Counted from the stretch's first letter, positions 1-11,115 are shown. The stretch is 64,000 nucleotides of DNA from Paulownia fortunei (GCA_019321725.1 CM033113.1:6014001-6078000); one strand, 5' to 3'. The notes: generated by a model not told the origin, from the letters alone. Numbers and translations: made by a program.

Positions 1-422
1 TTATAGAGCTTTTGTGAAATAGAAAACAAGATACAAATGCAATATCTAGATTTTATAATTTTTCTTAAAAAAAAAAGGGAAAAGAAAAGGTATCAAGCTT
101 CAGAATTAGAAAACTTAGCAGATAAAAAAGGGCATCTAACAGAGTAAAACATCTTACCCTACACAAGATAATAGAAATCGTTACGAAGGGAACCAAAAGT
201 AAAAGAAATCAGCTAGACTAACACAGGATTTAAAGATATTACATTTCTGTAGCTCTTTCCCAAATAGAATTCATGCCATCATGTGTAACTTCTTTTTAGT
301 ACTTTCTTCCTTATTTTCAGAACATATAGATGGACAAAATGGAAACTAATACAAGTGAAAGCCTTCATGAGAAAGTACATTTGTCAAAGTTGAGAAAATT
401 TAAAGGAGAAAACAAAAGGTAC

Positions 423-1921
423 CTGCAAGTCTAAAATGTTATAAGCATTTCCTGAATCATCCTTGTCCCATGGCTGATCAGGGGAGTACCTCCATTGTCC
501 ATCTACAAGAAACCTGTATTGATAAACCCCTGAAGGAAGTACATTCATGATGGTGAAGTCTTTCCCCGATCTCTGCAAGGGCTTCCTGTAGAAGTTACGA
601 TCCAAAATGTGCTCATAATATTTAAAGCTTAATAAATAAATGGATTTAAAAATCAAACCAATAAACAATAACCTTGATTTCCAATCATCCCATGACCCCT
701 CCACAGCAACTTCCTTGCCACCATAGCTCCATGTGATCATAGTTGGAATGCCTTGCTCATTATATGTGTCTTCATAACCTAAGCTAGTCTGCATCCATGA
801 AGGGCTAGGGATGTTCAACTCATCAGGTCTTTGTAAAGGAACCACTGGCATCTGAATAGAAAACAAAGGACGAAATTTCACTCAGTCCACTGCATAGATC
901 CACCAGAGTAGATGTCAGACAGATTACGTAAAGGCTCGCACACCTCATAGTTACATTTATTGCAAACTAATGACGTCACTCCATGCGTAATTTTCTTGGT
1001 TGAGATTACCAACCCGCATTGAACACGAAAAAGAAGGGCAAATATTTCCTTGGAAAAAAAAGCTCCACACCAGAACATAGACTCAGGTGAAAGCTGCGAG
1101 TCTACAAAACTGTTTTATGATAAAATTTGTATGCAACCACTGGTTGACAAAAAATGTTCGACTTTACATCGCCATATCTATCTTTGCAAATCTCAATCAA
1201 ATAATCTAGTTATGATTTAAGAAGGATAATCAAGAAATCATCCATCCCGAACCACAGCTTTTTGTTCTCTAAATAATCACCTATGGTAAACAAGATACAT
1301 AACATTAAAATCCTCTAAAAGACCAACTATTTCCCACCAAATTTAATTACACATACAGTGCCTGACTGTATTAAACAAAAAATCTAAGAAAAAGGTTTGC
1401 CATAATTACAGCACGCTGCATCATAGAGCAAAAGAATTTATTATCCTGCATGAATCCAACCATCAAAGTCTTCAGATCTAGTCCAATTATTGTTATGTGC
1501 TACAGCCACCCATGCACATAGTACACAATAGCCCAAATGATAAAACAGTCTAATACTACTACTCAATACCATAAATTTCACTCAATTGAAACAAAAGATC
1601 CCATCTTTACACACCACAATCAAATAAAGTAGAAATCTTTAACCCATAAAAATTACAAGAAACGAAAAAGAGGACATTTCAAGAATCCATGATAAAATTA
1701 GAAAAGAAATCAAGACAATTGACCTGAGGTCTGAACATCAAAGGAGACTGAGAAGCCCTAGGACTTGGAGGAGGGGACTGCCCCATATACTCAGCACCAT
1801 GCGCATGGTAACTACCGTGCGCACCATCTTGATCGGCCATGCTAACCTGCGCGGCACCGGGCTCCTCAACCCCAGATGGACTGTCGCTGCCACCCTCTTC
1901 CCTTCCATTTGCATTCCCCAT
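423..1921 (-). CDS. KINB2: SnRK1 kinase beta subunit, KINB2-like (5' part, cut by window edge)
   Basis: Regulatory beta subunit of the plant SnRK1 (SNF1/AMPK) energy-sensing kinase, which scaffolds the catalytic alpha and the gamma subunits. Three exons are seen: 1921-1724, 851-673 and 585-423, all GT-AG and in frame, giving 180 residues. The protein opens [10 protein letters not shown], a typical N-myristoylation start with Gly2. A Ser/Pro-rich stretch with [18 protein letters not shown] follows, which is the signature of the beta2 type. From about residue 100 comes the AMPK-type CBM48 glycogen-binding module, with GSWDDW, the [16 protein letters not shown] strand pair and GNAYNIL. The C-terminal ASC domain that binds alpha and gamma is missing. 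No further exon can be read in 1-420, so it lies beyond the left edge after an intron of more than 420 bp. The start is fixed by the myristoylation motif, not by the ATG four codons upstream (1933). Family certain; beta2 rather than beta1 likely. Confidence 0.93.
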
Positions 1922-1986
1922 TTTTATCCTCACAAGTCACAACAGAATAATAGAATCCTCTAAGAATCTCTATATATAGATACCTC

Positions 1987-1995
1987 TTTTATATA
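1987..1995 (-). promoter_or_regulatory. Possible TATA box of the KINB2-like gene
   Basis: TATATAAAA on the minus strand, about 65 bp upstream of the chosen ATG at 1921. This would give a leader of roughly 40 nt. The flanking DNA is AT-rich and such genes can carry longer leaders with an intron, so the assignment is tentative. Confidence 0.35.
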
Positions 1996-4162
1996 GTATG
2001 TGTAGCATGCTCGAAGGGGGGAAGCGAGAAAACGAAAAGAAAATATGGTAAGTTAATGGGTCTAATTTATGAAGGTATTAGTTGGATAGATGATATTGAT
2101 TGAGAAAAAGAATCCCTTTGCTTTGATTAACCTGAGCATCTGATGAATAGTTCTTCGATTGTTGATTATTAGAAAGTAAGTGGAGGCCTCAACTCTCAAG
2201 GGGTTGTGATATTTGGCAATCCTGTGAGTTTGGAACTATGTTTGTGATATGTTGGTAATAGCTATTGATGTGTTTAATATGGTATGGTGAAATAATGTGG
2301 TGTGGGTGGTAGGGAAAAAGGGGCCCAACATGGGTTTCGGGTGTTTTTGGTGGGGGTTGGGGTGGGGTGGCCGGTGGTCACATCATGCTTTTTGACAGGC
2401 CACTTTGTTTTTTTCTTTTTCTCTCCCTTCAATCTATGGGCTTAGATGATTTCAATTTTTTTTTTCGAAAAATTTCCCGATTATTGCTTGACACAGATTT
2501 TTTTTTAAAATGAGCAACTTATTAAATTATTCATTATATTAAATTTTATATAATTAATTATATAATAAGTTATATTGTATTTAATATAAAAATTATTATA
2601 ATAACAAACTAACATATATTTAGTAGGACTCGAATTCAACTTCTAAAATTTAAGAATCTCAATTTTATTATTTTGATAAACCAGATCATTTTTTCATGAT
2701 TTGATGTTTGAGAAAAAGTATCAAACCAATCCATGAGCCCATTGCCAAGATTTTGATTTGAGGTTGACATAAATGAGAAACGTTCACACAAAATTATTCA
2801 ATTGACAATGTTGCATCAACTGTACAAGGAAAGATTTGTAGTGTCGGTTTAAATGTAAAATTATAAGCCTTCATATGAACTGCAAATAGTTGATTATAAC
2901 TATTGAATCTAATGATTTCTGAAACTGTGAATATTTATGCAAAAATTAACACACTTTTATTTAAGAATAATTATCATTTAAAATATGTTAATATATCTTC
3001 AAGATTTTTACTATGTTATAAAAACACCATCAGGTTATTCTTCACTTATGTTAGCATTTACAAGACAAGAAGTCGTCAATTTCTTTTGTTTCCCTGAACT
3101 GCACTTCAATCAAACATTAAAGTTTGTTTGGGTTTCAAAGATTTGAATAAACAAACGAGTAGCATATTTCCAATTAATCCAAAAGTCAAAGCGTACTGCA
3201 ATCAACATGAGACCCTTTCATTAAATGTAATTTAATAAAAGCCCTCAAAACTAAATTTTTCATGTATTTAATTCGAGCTCAACCATGGGATCTAAACCTA
3301 TTTTATAGGGTTTCAGTAGACTGTTCATAGGCGTAGCATCACCATTATACTACATTTGACTAGGGATAAATAATGCACAAATCTCCTACCTACCCACCTT
3401 GTTTTGTACTGGAATTTCAATATTTAAATCCATATTTTGCTAGCAATTTAGGAATATTAAAGTCATCTCAAATTTATGTTTGTTTGCAAGTTTTTCTTAA
3501 AAAAAAAAAATTCACAATATTTTTTTACTTTTTGAAGATATACTCGCATTTAAATATTTTTTTTACAAAAATAATATGTAAAATCATCATATTTTTATTT
3601 TTTATCTGTATATTATTTTTAAAAAATATATATGTATTTTAATATATTTTAAAAAAATACATATCACGTCAACTATAAACTCTCATTTCACATCAAAATT
3701 CTACTATTAAAATTTATTTTATTTTCTTCAAAATAAAATTTTCTCACTATATATCTCAGTAACGAAATTCAAAGCTTAAAACTCTCTATGGTGCGTGTTG
3801 TATTGTCAAACTACAGAAATTTTAAATTCTTTTTAGTGAAGTAAGCCCATCAAATATGAAATCAAGGACCTAAAATCAATTACAAAGTGAGAAAAAAATG
3901 GAGGTGATGATTTTCACCAACAGAATCTTGACGTTGAAAGGGTGGTTATATGTCTTTGTCATCATATAAAAAGGTTTAAGAAAGGAGTAATAAAATAGGG
4001 GGCAACGGCAAAGGCAAAAGAAGAAGAGAATTTCAATTTGGAGCAGTCCAGTTTTGGTAGGGGCCTAAAGAGCAAAAGTTGCAAACTGTGGTTTGGGTCC
4101 CCCGATTTCATCATCAAATACTCCTGTAAATTGTTTTTTACGCTAATGCTCCTCCTATGTGC

Positions 4163-4168
<6 letters not shown>

Positions 4169-4194
<26 letters not shown>

Positions 4195-4195
4195 T
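4169..4195. repeat. (AT)n microsatellite
   Basis: Uninterrupted AT dinucleotide run in intergenic DNA. It creates a false Tyr-Ile repeat in an open frame. Confidence 0.95.
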
Positions 4196-5067
4196 GGTGA
4201 TGATGAGATACCAGAGTCTTGCTAGCGTGTTATTTAGCTTCCTTCTTGCCCTGCAACAATAAAACTATCATTACTATATTGTACTGCAACATTTCATGGT
4301 ATGATGGGAGTTAGAAAAAAGGATACTCTTTGTGATGAGTGGAGTCGAGATAATTATTAATTCTGTGTTAGTTTTTATCTTTTGCAATAACCATCAATCC
4401 AATTGCCGTCGAGTGGGTATAATTTAAAATCTAATCATATTTTAAGTTATTGTTTTATCCCCAAGCTCCATCGCTGGCGATCAAAGTGTTGCTGCAAGTG
4501 AATGAGAGATAATATTGTGTTTTTATTTTTCAAAAAAAATATAAATTATGGTCTTCTCCGTCAAATACTTTGGGTTTACTTGGGCCTTTTTAAAATTTAT
4601 CGATGTCAAACTTTGTCCACTAAGCTCATTACAGGCCCATTTAGTGTGCTATCTTTCAAAGTGAAGAAACGCCCTCCACAAAACGTATTTTATGTGTGAC
4701 AGTAAGATGAAATATACCTTCCACATTCCTAGTAAACAAGTTAGTAAAGGTTTTGTCCTTCGCTTCTAGCATGATTTCAGAAGAACAAATTGAAACTTTA
4801 GAATATTTTAATTAGGGTCTCTGATCATATATTTTATACGGTTACGTTGATTGTTCTATTTGAACACTATTTGATGTTTTTACACCAGTTCATATAAGAA
4901 TTCTTGTTACGTGGGGTTTGACCTTTATGAATTTTGAGTGTTTCATTGATATTTTGACAGTGTTAATATATATGCAAAGTTTGCCATTTCCTGTCTTATC
5001 TTTATTATTGATGTTGCAAAATTTTCTTTACCATTTGCAGTTATAGACTTCTAGTTGATTTGAACAC

Positions 5068-5094
<27 letters not shown>
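5068..5094. repeat. (TA)n microsatellite
   Basis: Uninterrupted TA run about 250 bp beyond the 3' end of the Ole e 1-like gene. It also creates a false Tyr-Ile reading frame. Confidence 0.95.
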
Positions 5095-5099
<5 letters not shown>

Positions 5100-5343
5100 G
5101 TGAAGAAGTTCCATTAGTTTCATGTCCACCAAACAAGAACACACTATACACATCAGTACAATTTACATCTCTCCCTCTCTCAACATTTCAGGGACATTAC
5201 TCTTTTCAGTTAAACACAGCAAGCCAACTGATCAAGCCGGCAACTCTCAACTGTGACTAAAGCGCCATCCACACAAGCTGCAACTAAACTCAATCTTATT
5301 ACAAAGACAACGATGCCGTATTTTATTGTCTGGCCTCCCCTTT

Positions 5344-6851
5344 TCATGTGTGCCTGGGAGGCATCAAATGTATGTTGTGGGTGGTGTAACCACGGATGCC
5401 TTCACCTATTGAGGTCAGTTTTATCGGTTTGTGCTTTCCAATACAAGGTTGTCGGCAAGGAGAACTTTTTGGGAGATTAACAACTTTAACATGACATATC
5501 TTTTCCAGGTTTGGGATTGCATGGAGATGGGAAGGAAGATCAATTAGGAAGTCTCCAGAACGATCCGTGCTGCCTTTTACAAATGATTTCTTCATCTTCC
5601 CGCTTGTGCCACAAAAAACAGCCACTGTTGCGCCTGCATTAATTAATCAGATCATTATATGACCTAAATAAAGTTTTCCTCATATTAACTTTCATGTGCC
5701 AGAATTTGGTAAACTAAACACATGTTGTCAATCCCACATGCATATGAAATGCACGCCAATGTGGGCTTGCTTTGACATGATTATCTTTTGATTCAACGTT
5801 GACAACCATAAGAAATTAAATCTTAAATATCGATCGAGCACTTTGCACAGTGTTTGGCAGTTTTCCACTACATAGGCATACTTCTAAGCTAACAGATTGC
5901 TGCTTCAGTTGGACTAATAACAGAACCTAGTGGAAATAATTGGAAAATCACCAAACTCATATGAAGAAAAAAACAGGTATGAATTGAAATCTTTAGCAGC
6001 AGATATGATCACTTCTAATTAACAAGTTGAAGCAGGTAACTGGGAGAATGATCCCATAGGGCCTGGCACAATCAGAAGAGTCCTACATGGGGAAAACAAG
6101 GAAGAAAACCACTAAAAGAGGGGTTGCTTCCTCCCATTAGCCTAACTTGATGTTGAGACAAACTTTCTAATATAACTAATCACCATATCCATGGGATTTT
6201 GCAGGTACTTCAAGCAACAAAAACTTTTGTTCAGGTCTTTTGTTAATAAGTTGAAAAATACATTTTCATGAGCCTGTTTATCAAATTATTAGCCTGTTTA
6301 GCATAGGTTAAGTTTATTTATATGAGTATTTGAATTGATAGTGAGAAAAATACTCAACAGATTATATATATAATCAGTTGAGATTGTTGGTGCAATTGCT
6401 GGAACTATAATTTTGAAATCTAATAATTTTCAACATATTTTGGGAAGGAATTCCTAGACCTGCATAGTGATTAAGATCCAAAAATTCACAAAATCTGGTT
6501 GCTGGTTATCATGTATGATCGCAGCATTAGGCTGATGAACAAGAACAAAAAATATAACAACAGTGAAAAAGCAGCAAGTTGAGAAAGATCATGAGAACCT
6601 GAGACTGGATATGGATGGACGGAAGTTTTCTCTTTTGCACCAGCGCCATGGCAGAGAAGTTTGCCACCTATTACAACGGTGGAGAGCTTCTCTTCCCCAT
6701 AACCAGCCCACTTCACCAACTCTTCCCTGCCGGATAATTCAGCCAACAAGTCCAATTTTCCAGCGGCAATCGCTGGACTTTCCAGGAAAACGAAGAGGAT
6801 GAATACAAAGATAATCTTCGCGAAATCGTTGTGTCCGAGAAAATAGCTCAT
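5344..6851 (-). CDS. Secreted Ole e 1-like (pollen allergen/extensin domain) protein
   Basis: Two exons, 6851-6599 and 5633-5344, joined across a 965-bp GT-AG intron in phase 1 to give 180 residues. An N-terminal hydrophobic stretch (FAKIIFVFILFVFL, residues 10-23, with the region ending near AIAAGK) is a signal peptide. The mature part begins like family members, with WAGYGEEKLSTVVIGGKLLC. The exon junction reads PYPVSGATVAVFCGTSGK, then KGSTDRSGDFLIDLP and a Cys-containing tail with GEGIRGYT. At least five cysteines are visible (in LLCHG, VFCGT, KICHV and CRQPC). Family members are apoplastic or cell-wall proteins; a biochemical role is not established for most, and I assign none. A good TATA box 95 bp upstream supports the start. 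Family confidence is high, the individual ortholog is not identified. Confidence 0.9.
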
Positions 6852-6945
6852 AATCTTTGTGTTGGTAAGCAGCTTCTAACTTTGTATCAACGCAAGAAAA
6901 GACTGAAGGGACAATGAGGTTGAAGCTACCACACCACCTTTGGGG

Positions 6946-6954
6946 TTTTATATA
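6946..6954 (-). promoter_or_regulatory. TATA box of the Ole e 1-like gene
   Basis: TATATAAAA on the minus strand, 95 bp before the ATG at 6851. It predicts transcription starting near 6920 and a leader of about 70 nt. The spacing and the perfect consensus make it convincing. Confidence 0.7.
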
Positions 6955-6969
6955 AGGCCATTGCATGGT

Positions 6970-8010
6970 TCACATGCCCTTTTCTTGTATTTGATATTAC
7001 AATTCTGGACCTCACCAAATTCGTATTTGATGTTTGCCTGCCCAACTTAAATTATTTCATTATCCATCATGCTTCAAATGTAATGAAGGTGGGAATTCTG
7101 GTCCTGTCAGCCAAAGATACACTGAGGGGTATATTAGTCAATCCCACTTATTAATCTAAGGTAAAGGGGTTTAGTCAACTTTAATAAATTGCTTTACTTT
7201 TATTTTTTTGGTTTCATGAAATAGGCGTAGAGAAGAAAGTTGGAAGTTGGGAAATGGAAGGCTAACTGTTTGGGTTGGTAGCCTAATCTTATCTCCTACG
7301 TATGCTTTAAACAATAGCAAAACTGAGCCTAAATTAAGACCCATCCACGTCTGTGGCCTTTTGGTAAACTAGCATTAGAGTTTGAGTCAATTTGTCAAGC
7401 CTGCCCCAACTATTTCTATTTACAAAAGGGCGCACAACGCCCTTCTCAATAAAAATCTCATACACTACGCACTTATGCCAAAAAAAAAAAATTATAGTTC
7501 ACTACGCACTTATGCAAAAAAAAAAATTATAGTTCAGATAGAATTCTGAAGAACCAAAAATTAGGTAAAATCAGTATTTGTAGTGTTCTTACATAGCTGA
7601 ATGGGGTTAGACCAACCAAGTCCATACCAAGCATTTCGTGAAGGAAAGCAGTCAAAAAGTTGTAAAAGCACGTATGAGATCTTTTATTGTAAATTCTTAT
7701 ATTTTATATTGCTCATAAAATCTAATCCGTAAAATGAGCAGTGGTGATGACAAAATCATGTCCGCAAAAAGAGAACCAAATTATAGAGGTCTACAAGTTA
7801 TTTTAACACACACAAAACAACATAAAAGGATTAATATAAGTAGCAAATTCTATAGCACGAATCCAGTTTGGCCAAAATGTGTCCAATTACAATCGCAGTT
7901 GGGTCTGACCAAATAAAATATGAGCAAGAATTTTTCATCACAGGCTATATAGCCTTTTTATTTAGAGTTCTGGTCTCCGTTCAATCGAAAATGTTTAATT
8001 CCTAACACCA
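6970..8010. other. Intergenic region between the Ole e 1-like gene and the first EPFL gene
   Basis: Upstream region of the Ole e 1-like gene and downstream region of EPFL copy A. No coding exon is supported; short frames near 7734-7916 have no recognisable protein. It contains one short tandem duplication (7463-7534). Confidence 0.5.
7463..7534. repeat. Two-copy tandem duplication, about 36 bp
   Basis: The unit CACTACGCACTTATGC plus an A-run plus ATTATAGTT occurs twice head to tail (7463-7499 and 7500-7534). The copies differ only by one C and the length of the A-run, so this is a recent slippage-type duplication. Confidence 0.85.
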
Positions 8011-8322
8011 TTAATTAGGCTTGAAAAGTGAGTAATTACATTTGCACCACCAAGTATACGTAGGAAAGTTGGTGCCTGGGAACGGCGGCCCTCTCAATTG
8101 AATACTCTTGCATGGTTTGCAGCCTTTGCACTTTCCATAGCAGTTGGGCGGTGGCTGCGGGGGTGGCGGTATGATAACTTTACTCCCTGCCTCCGCCGCT
8201 GCGGCCGCCGGCTTGTCGATATTCTTTGATTCTAAAGTTGGAGTGGCGCCTGCTTTGATATTTGTGGTGAAAAAAATAAGAAATGAGAGTAGTGAAATGC
8301 CGATGAAAATGTTAGGCTTCAT
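8011..8322 (-). CDS. EPF-like secreted cysteine-rich peptide, copy A
   Basis: A 103-residue precursor of the EPIDERMAL PATTERNING FACTOR-LIKE family, whose secreted peptides bind ERECTA-family receptors (with TMM in stomatal lineages). Residues 1-24 are a signal peptide (FIGISLLSFLIFFTTNIKA). A variable Ala-rich propeptide follows, then a Pro-rich run IIPPPPQPPP just before the C-terminal cysteine module: Cys 61, 65, 68, 71, 93 and 95, spacing C-x3-C-x2-C-x2-C-x21-C-x-C. The end, WWCKCNYSLFKPN, matches the family's W-x-C-x-C finish. Single exon as read. The usual G-S-x-P-P-x-C processing context is replaced by the proline run. A weak TATA (TATATAAT, 8366-8373) predicts a very short leader of about 20 nt. 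Tandem paralog of the gene at 9458-9730. Exact EPFL number not assigned. Confidence 0.85.
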   Translation of the reverse strand: MKPNIFIGISLLSFLIFFTTNIKAGATPTLESKNIDKPAAAAAEAGSKVIIPPPPQPPPNCYGKCKGCKPCKSIQLRGPPFPGTNFPTYTWWCKCNYSLFKPN

Positions 8323-8365
8323 TTTGGAAGGCCTGCAGGTTCAAGATTCTTGTCAAATGTTAATT

Positions 8366-8373
8366 ATTATATA
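8366..8373 (-). promoter_or_regulatory. TATA box of EPFL copy A
   Basis: TATATAAT on the minus strand, 44 bp upstream of the ATG. It sits in the same place, relative to conserved flanking sequence, as the stronger TATATAAA of copy B. Confidence 0.55.
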
Positions 8374-8392
8374 GAAAGAAAGAGGACAACTT

Positions 8393-8411
8393 GATCCCTG
8401 AATTATGGGAT
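8393..8411 (-). promoter_or_regulatory. Promoter block shared with EPFL copy B
   Basis: Nineteen bases upstream of the copy A TATA box match 18 of 19 bases at 9856-9874 upstream of copy B (GATCCCTGAATTATGGGAT, with A or G as the only difference). Weaker similarity continues further upstream (GGAAAATATTT and TTCAAGATTNGAAGATC). This is duplicated promoter sequence; whether any part is a protein-binding site is unknown. Confidence 0.6.
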
Positions 8412-9457
8412 TATATTAGGAAAATATTTTTCAAAATAATGGTCTGTGGAAAAGGAAATGAACCGTGTTAGATATTCAAGATTTGAAGATCCAGAAAATT
8501 CGGGTGTAGTTTTGTTAATCTTGCAAGAATTGGTGCCCGCAAAAAGAATGGAATCAAACAATTAATAAGGAAATAAGAAAAATTCCAGTTATCCAAATCA
8601 TATCGTGATCAGATGAACATTTGAACTATGCGATCTCACATCCGAATCATATATTATTTATCATCATAAATGCATTTATAAGGATTGGATATTCATGCGA
8701 CACTAAATACAATGCAAGATTTCGTGTTCATATCTATTGATTGCTTGAAAGATGCATATATTGCACGAGAGTTTATGTAGTCTAAATTTTTGTATCATTA
8801 GTTTTGGCCATAATGCTCATGGTATACTCTCATTATTTCAAATTTATTGTGACTCATAGTTTTTTATACATGTGAGTCGATTTTTCACCCCTCATCTTCA
8901 AAATAAAACTCTATATTTTAAAATTATTTTTTTTCTTTAAAATTATAACGTGTACCATTGTTTCTCAATTATTATTTTTAAGAACTATAATATAAAAACA
9001 TGCAAAAAAGTTATATTCATTTTCATCTAAAACTCTACTTTAGATAACGAGTATATTTTTTTCATTCTATTTAATACAAATTGTTTCGTCTTTTATATAT
9101 ATATATATATATATAATATAGACTCTATTAGGGTTCATAATAAAATTACAAAAATTTGATATGAGAAAATCATTCACAAATTGTGGATGAACTTTGCAAT
9201 TCCAAGGTTTTGCCCTCAAGTTCTTCACTTTAATTATTTCTCCTCTTCTTCATTTGAAGAGGTGGAACCCTATGTTTTGGTCGGATACGTGCTCTTAAAC
9301 AACTCTACTTGAAAGAAATAGAACCAAAAAGATGAATACCAGTAAAATATCCTTGAAATATATGTAGGAAAATAACTTCATATTAATAATCCAGAAGGCT
9401 ATTTATCTATCTAGCCATCAAATGGAAAATTAGTATTTTTCCAACGCCAAGTTCAGT
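8412..9457. other. Spacer between the two EPFL genes
   Basis: About 1 kb of AT-rich DNA with an (AT)n run near 9094-9113. No coding sequence is supported. Its left 150 bp are the distal part of the duplicated promoter of copy A. Confidence 0.5.
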
Positions 9458-9730
9458 TTAATTATGGTACATCTTTCCCTTGCAGACGCACCTCCACACG
9501 TACGCGTCGCCAGGCGGCACTTTCACGAGAACCCTATTGCATGGCGTGCAGCCACCGCACTTCCCGACGCAGCTCGGCGGCGCCGACCCTTGTAATACCC
9601 TCCTCGTCTCCGCCTTCTCCGCTATATTCTCTGATTTCTTCAAGCCAGTTTCTGAAGCTGCATGGATTCTTGTGATGAAAATAAGAAAGACGCAGATTAA
9701 AGTGAAGCGGATACAGAGGTTGGACTTCAT
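9458..9730 (-). CDS. EPF-like secreted cysteine-rich peptide, copy B
   Basis: A 90-residue EPFL precursor. Signal peptide at residues 1-24 (IRFTLICVFLIFITRIHA), then a basic propeptide ending KAETRRVLQGSAPPSC. This has a dibasic site and the standard G-S-x-P-P-x-C entry to the mature peptide. Cys 54, 58, 61, 64, 81 and 83 give C-x3-C-x2-C-x2-C-x16-C-x-C, the same frame as copy A but with a loop five residues shorter, ending CKGKMYHN. An in-frame ATG at 9805 would add 25 residues, but it lies only about 13 bp from the TATA box (9818-9825), so it is upstream of the expected transcription start. The ATG at 9730, which begins the signal peptide, is the better start. It aligns with the copy A start, including a shared CTGCAGGC just before the ATG in both. 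Confidence 0.9.
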   Translation of the reverse strand: MKSNLCIRFTLICVFLIFITRIHAASETGLKKSENIAEKAETRRVLQGSAPPSCVGKCGGCTPCNRVLVKVPPGDAYVWRCVCKGKMYHN

Positions 9731-9817
9731 ATTGAATATGCCTGCAGATTCAAGAAATTTGTTGAAGGAAGATATAGTGTTTTTCTTTTTGACCGATTGT
9801 TTCAACTTAATGACGGG

Positions 9818-9825
9818 TTTATATA
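9818..9825 (-). promoter_or_regulatory. TATA box of EPFL copy B
   Basis: TATATAAA on the minus strand, about 88-95 bp upstream of the ATG at 9730. It predicts a leader of about 60 nt and rules against the upstream in-frame ATG at 9805. Confidence 0.65.
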
Positions 9826-9855
9826 GAGAAACAAAAAATTAATTACTGTCGACCG

Positions 9856-9874
9856 GATCCCTGGATTATGGGAT
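9856..9874 (-). promoter_or_regulatory. Promoter block shared with EPFL copy A
   Basis: Partner of 8393-8411, 18 of 19 bases identical, placed about 30 bp upstream of the copy B TATA box. It shows that the tandem duplication included the promoter. Confidence 0.6.
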
Positions 9875-10661
9875 CAGGTATTAAGCATAGGATTTGGGAA
9901 AATATTTGTGCACTGAATAAAAGAAATAAATGTTTGGAGATCTCTTCAAGATTGGAAGATCAAAGAAATGGGTATAGTTAAAGATAATTCAAATATTTTC
10001 TTTTAATAAATTTTGGATTCTAGGAGTATAATTTGTTAAATTAATTTTTTTATCATCTATAATTAAAACAAGAGTGGTGCTAAAATGACATTTTGTTTTG
10101 CTCTCTTTTTAGTTCGCGTTAATAACTTTTTTATACTCTTTTTTTTTTTAATTCATTTTACACATTTTCCAGTCTAAAAAATCCATTAAAACATATTTTA
10201 CTCTAAAAAAATCCTTTTTCACCAATCTTTCTTTTTGAAAAATCAAATGGTTTACTTTTTCATTAACACCATAAAGATATGATAATTTTTTTAGCTGAAT
10301 TACCCTTGGACTTATGAGATAAATAGATTATTGAATTGGGTTCACTGGGGAAAGAGTTCCTGGGTTTTTTAAGATAGATGCATTTTATTACTGAAGCAAT
10401 TTAACAAATCACTTTTTTTTTAAAGTAGATAAATCAAAAGAAATTTAAAGCTAACTAAAAATAAATAAAAAAAATATCTGTGTTAAAAGATTTAACTAAA
10501 TTAAATAAAAAACGTGGTATAATATTAAATCGGGCCATATTGTATCATAGAAGTATGAGATCTAGAGTGATTGTGATATGTTGTTGAATACACATATTAC
10601 TTAAAGAATCTAATTTCAATTAAACTAAAAGTAATACAATAATGAAATAGTGTGGTGTTAT

Positions 10662-11115
10662 TAGGGTGCTCGTTCGGTTCGACCTAACCAAGGTTTGGTA
10701 AAATCATAAATCGAAAATCAAATTGAAATTTTTAATTCGGTTTGGTTATAGTCAAATTTTTTTTTCGATTTTCGTTAATCAAAATTTATAAATAAATAAA
10801 TAAAATAAAATAAAAAGTAAATAATAAAATTATAAAATATTTTTTTATTTATTATTTTTAGTTTGGATGAGAAAAAGTTAAAAAATAGTATAAAAATAAA
10901 TAACAAAATATAAAAATAATTTATATAAATATATAAAATAATAATTCAATTTTTGGTTCGGTTCGATTCGATTAATCGAAATAAACAACCAAAAATTAAA
11001 AAATTAAAAAATAAAAAACCGAAAAACAAACCGAATTTTTCAGTTTGGTTTTAGTCAAACTAAAATTTTGATTTCGATTCGATTCAATCGATTAACTGAA
11101 TTATGTGCACTCCTA
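10662..11115. mobile_element. Non-autonomous hAT-type MITE (454 bp)
   Basis: The element starts TAGGGTGCTCG and ends TGTGCACTCCTA, imperfect inverted termini of the TAGGRGTGC type. It is flanked on both sides by the 8-bp direct repeat GGTGTTAT (10654-10661 and 11116-11123). An 8-bp duplication with such termini is the mark of the hAT superfamily. The interior has no coding capacity and folds back on itself: TTCGGTTTGGTT and CGATTAATCG motifs near the left arm are mirrored by AACTGAA, TCGATTAACTG and CAGTTTGG motifs in the right arm. Confidence 0.8.

Larger units (their letters stand above)
2040..5343. other. AT-rich intergenic region, no gene recognised
   Basis: About 3.3 kb between the KINB2-like promoter and the 3' end of the Ole e 1-like gene. 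Open frames here are short and low in complexity. The sequence holds long A/T tracts (for example 3490-3660) and two (AT)n microsatellites, and it reads like decayed transposon and spacer DNA. The A/T-tract segment around 3420-3780 resembles 62640-62960 in composition and phrasing, suggesting a shared repeat family. No tRNA or coding exon was found. Confidence 0.5.

Noticed and set aside
2600..2660. Possible tRNA-like B-box (GAATTCGAGTCC on the minus strand)
   Set aside because: No A-box, no cloverleaf could be formed around it; at best a decayed SINE trace.
6563..6802. 79-residue plus-strand frame at the Ole e 1-like first exon
   Set aside because: Antisense shadow of the signal-peptide exon.
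9731..9805. N-terminal extension of EPFL copy B from the ATG at 9805
   Set aside because: The ATG lies too close to the TATA box to be within the transcript, and the 25 extra residues would bury the signal peptide.
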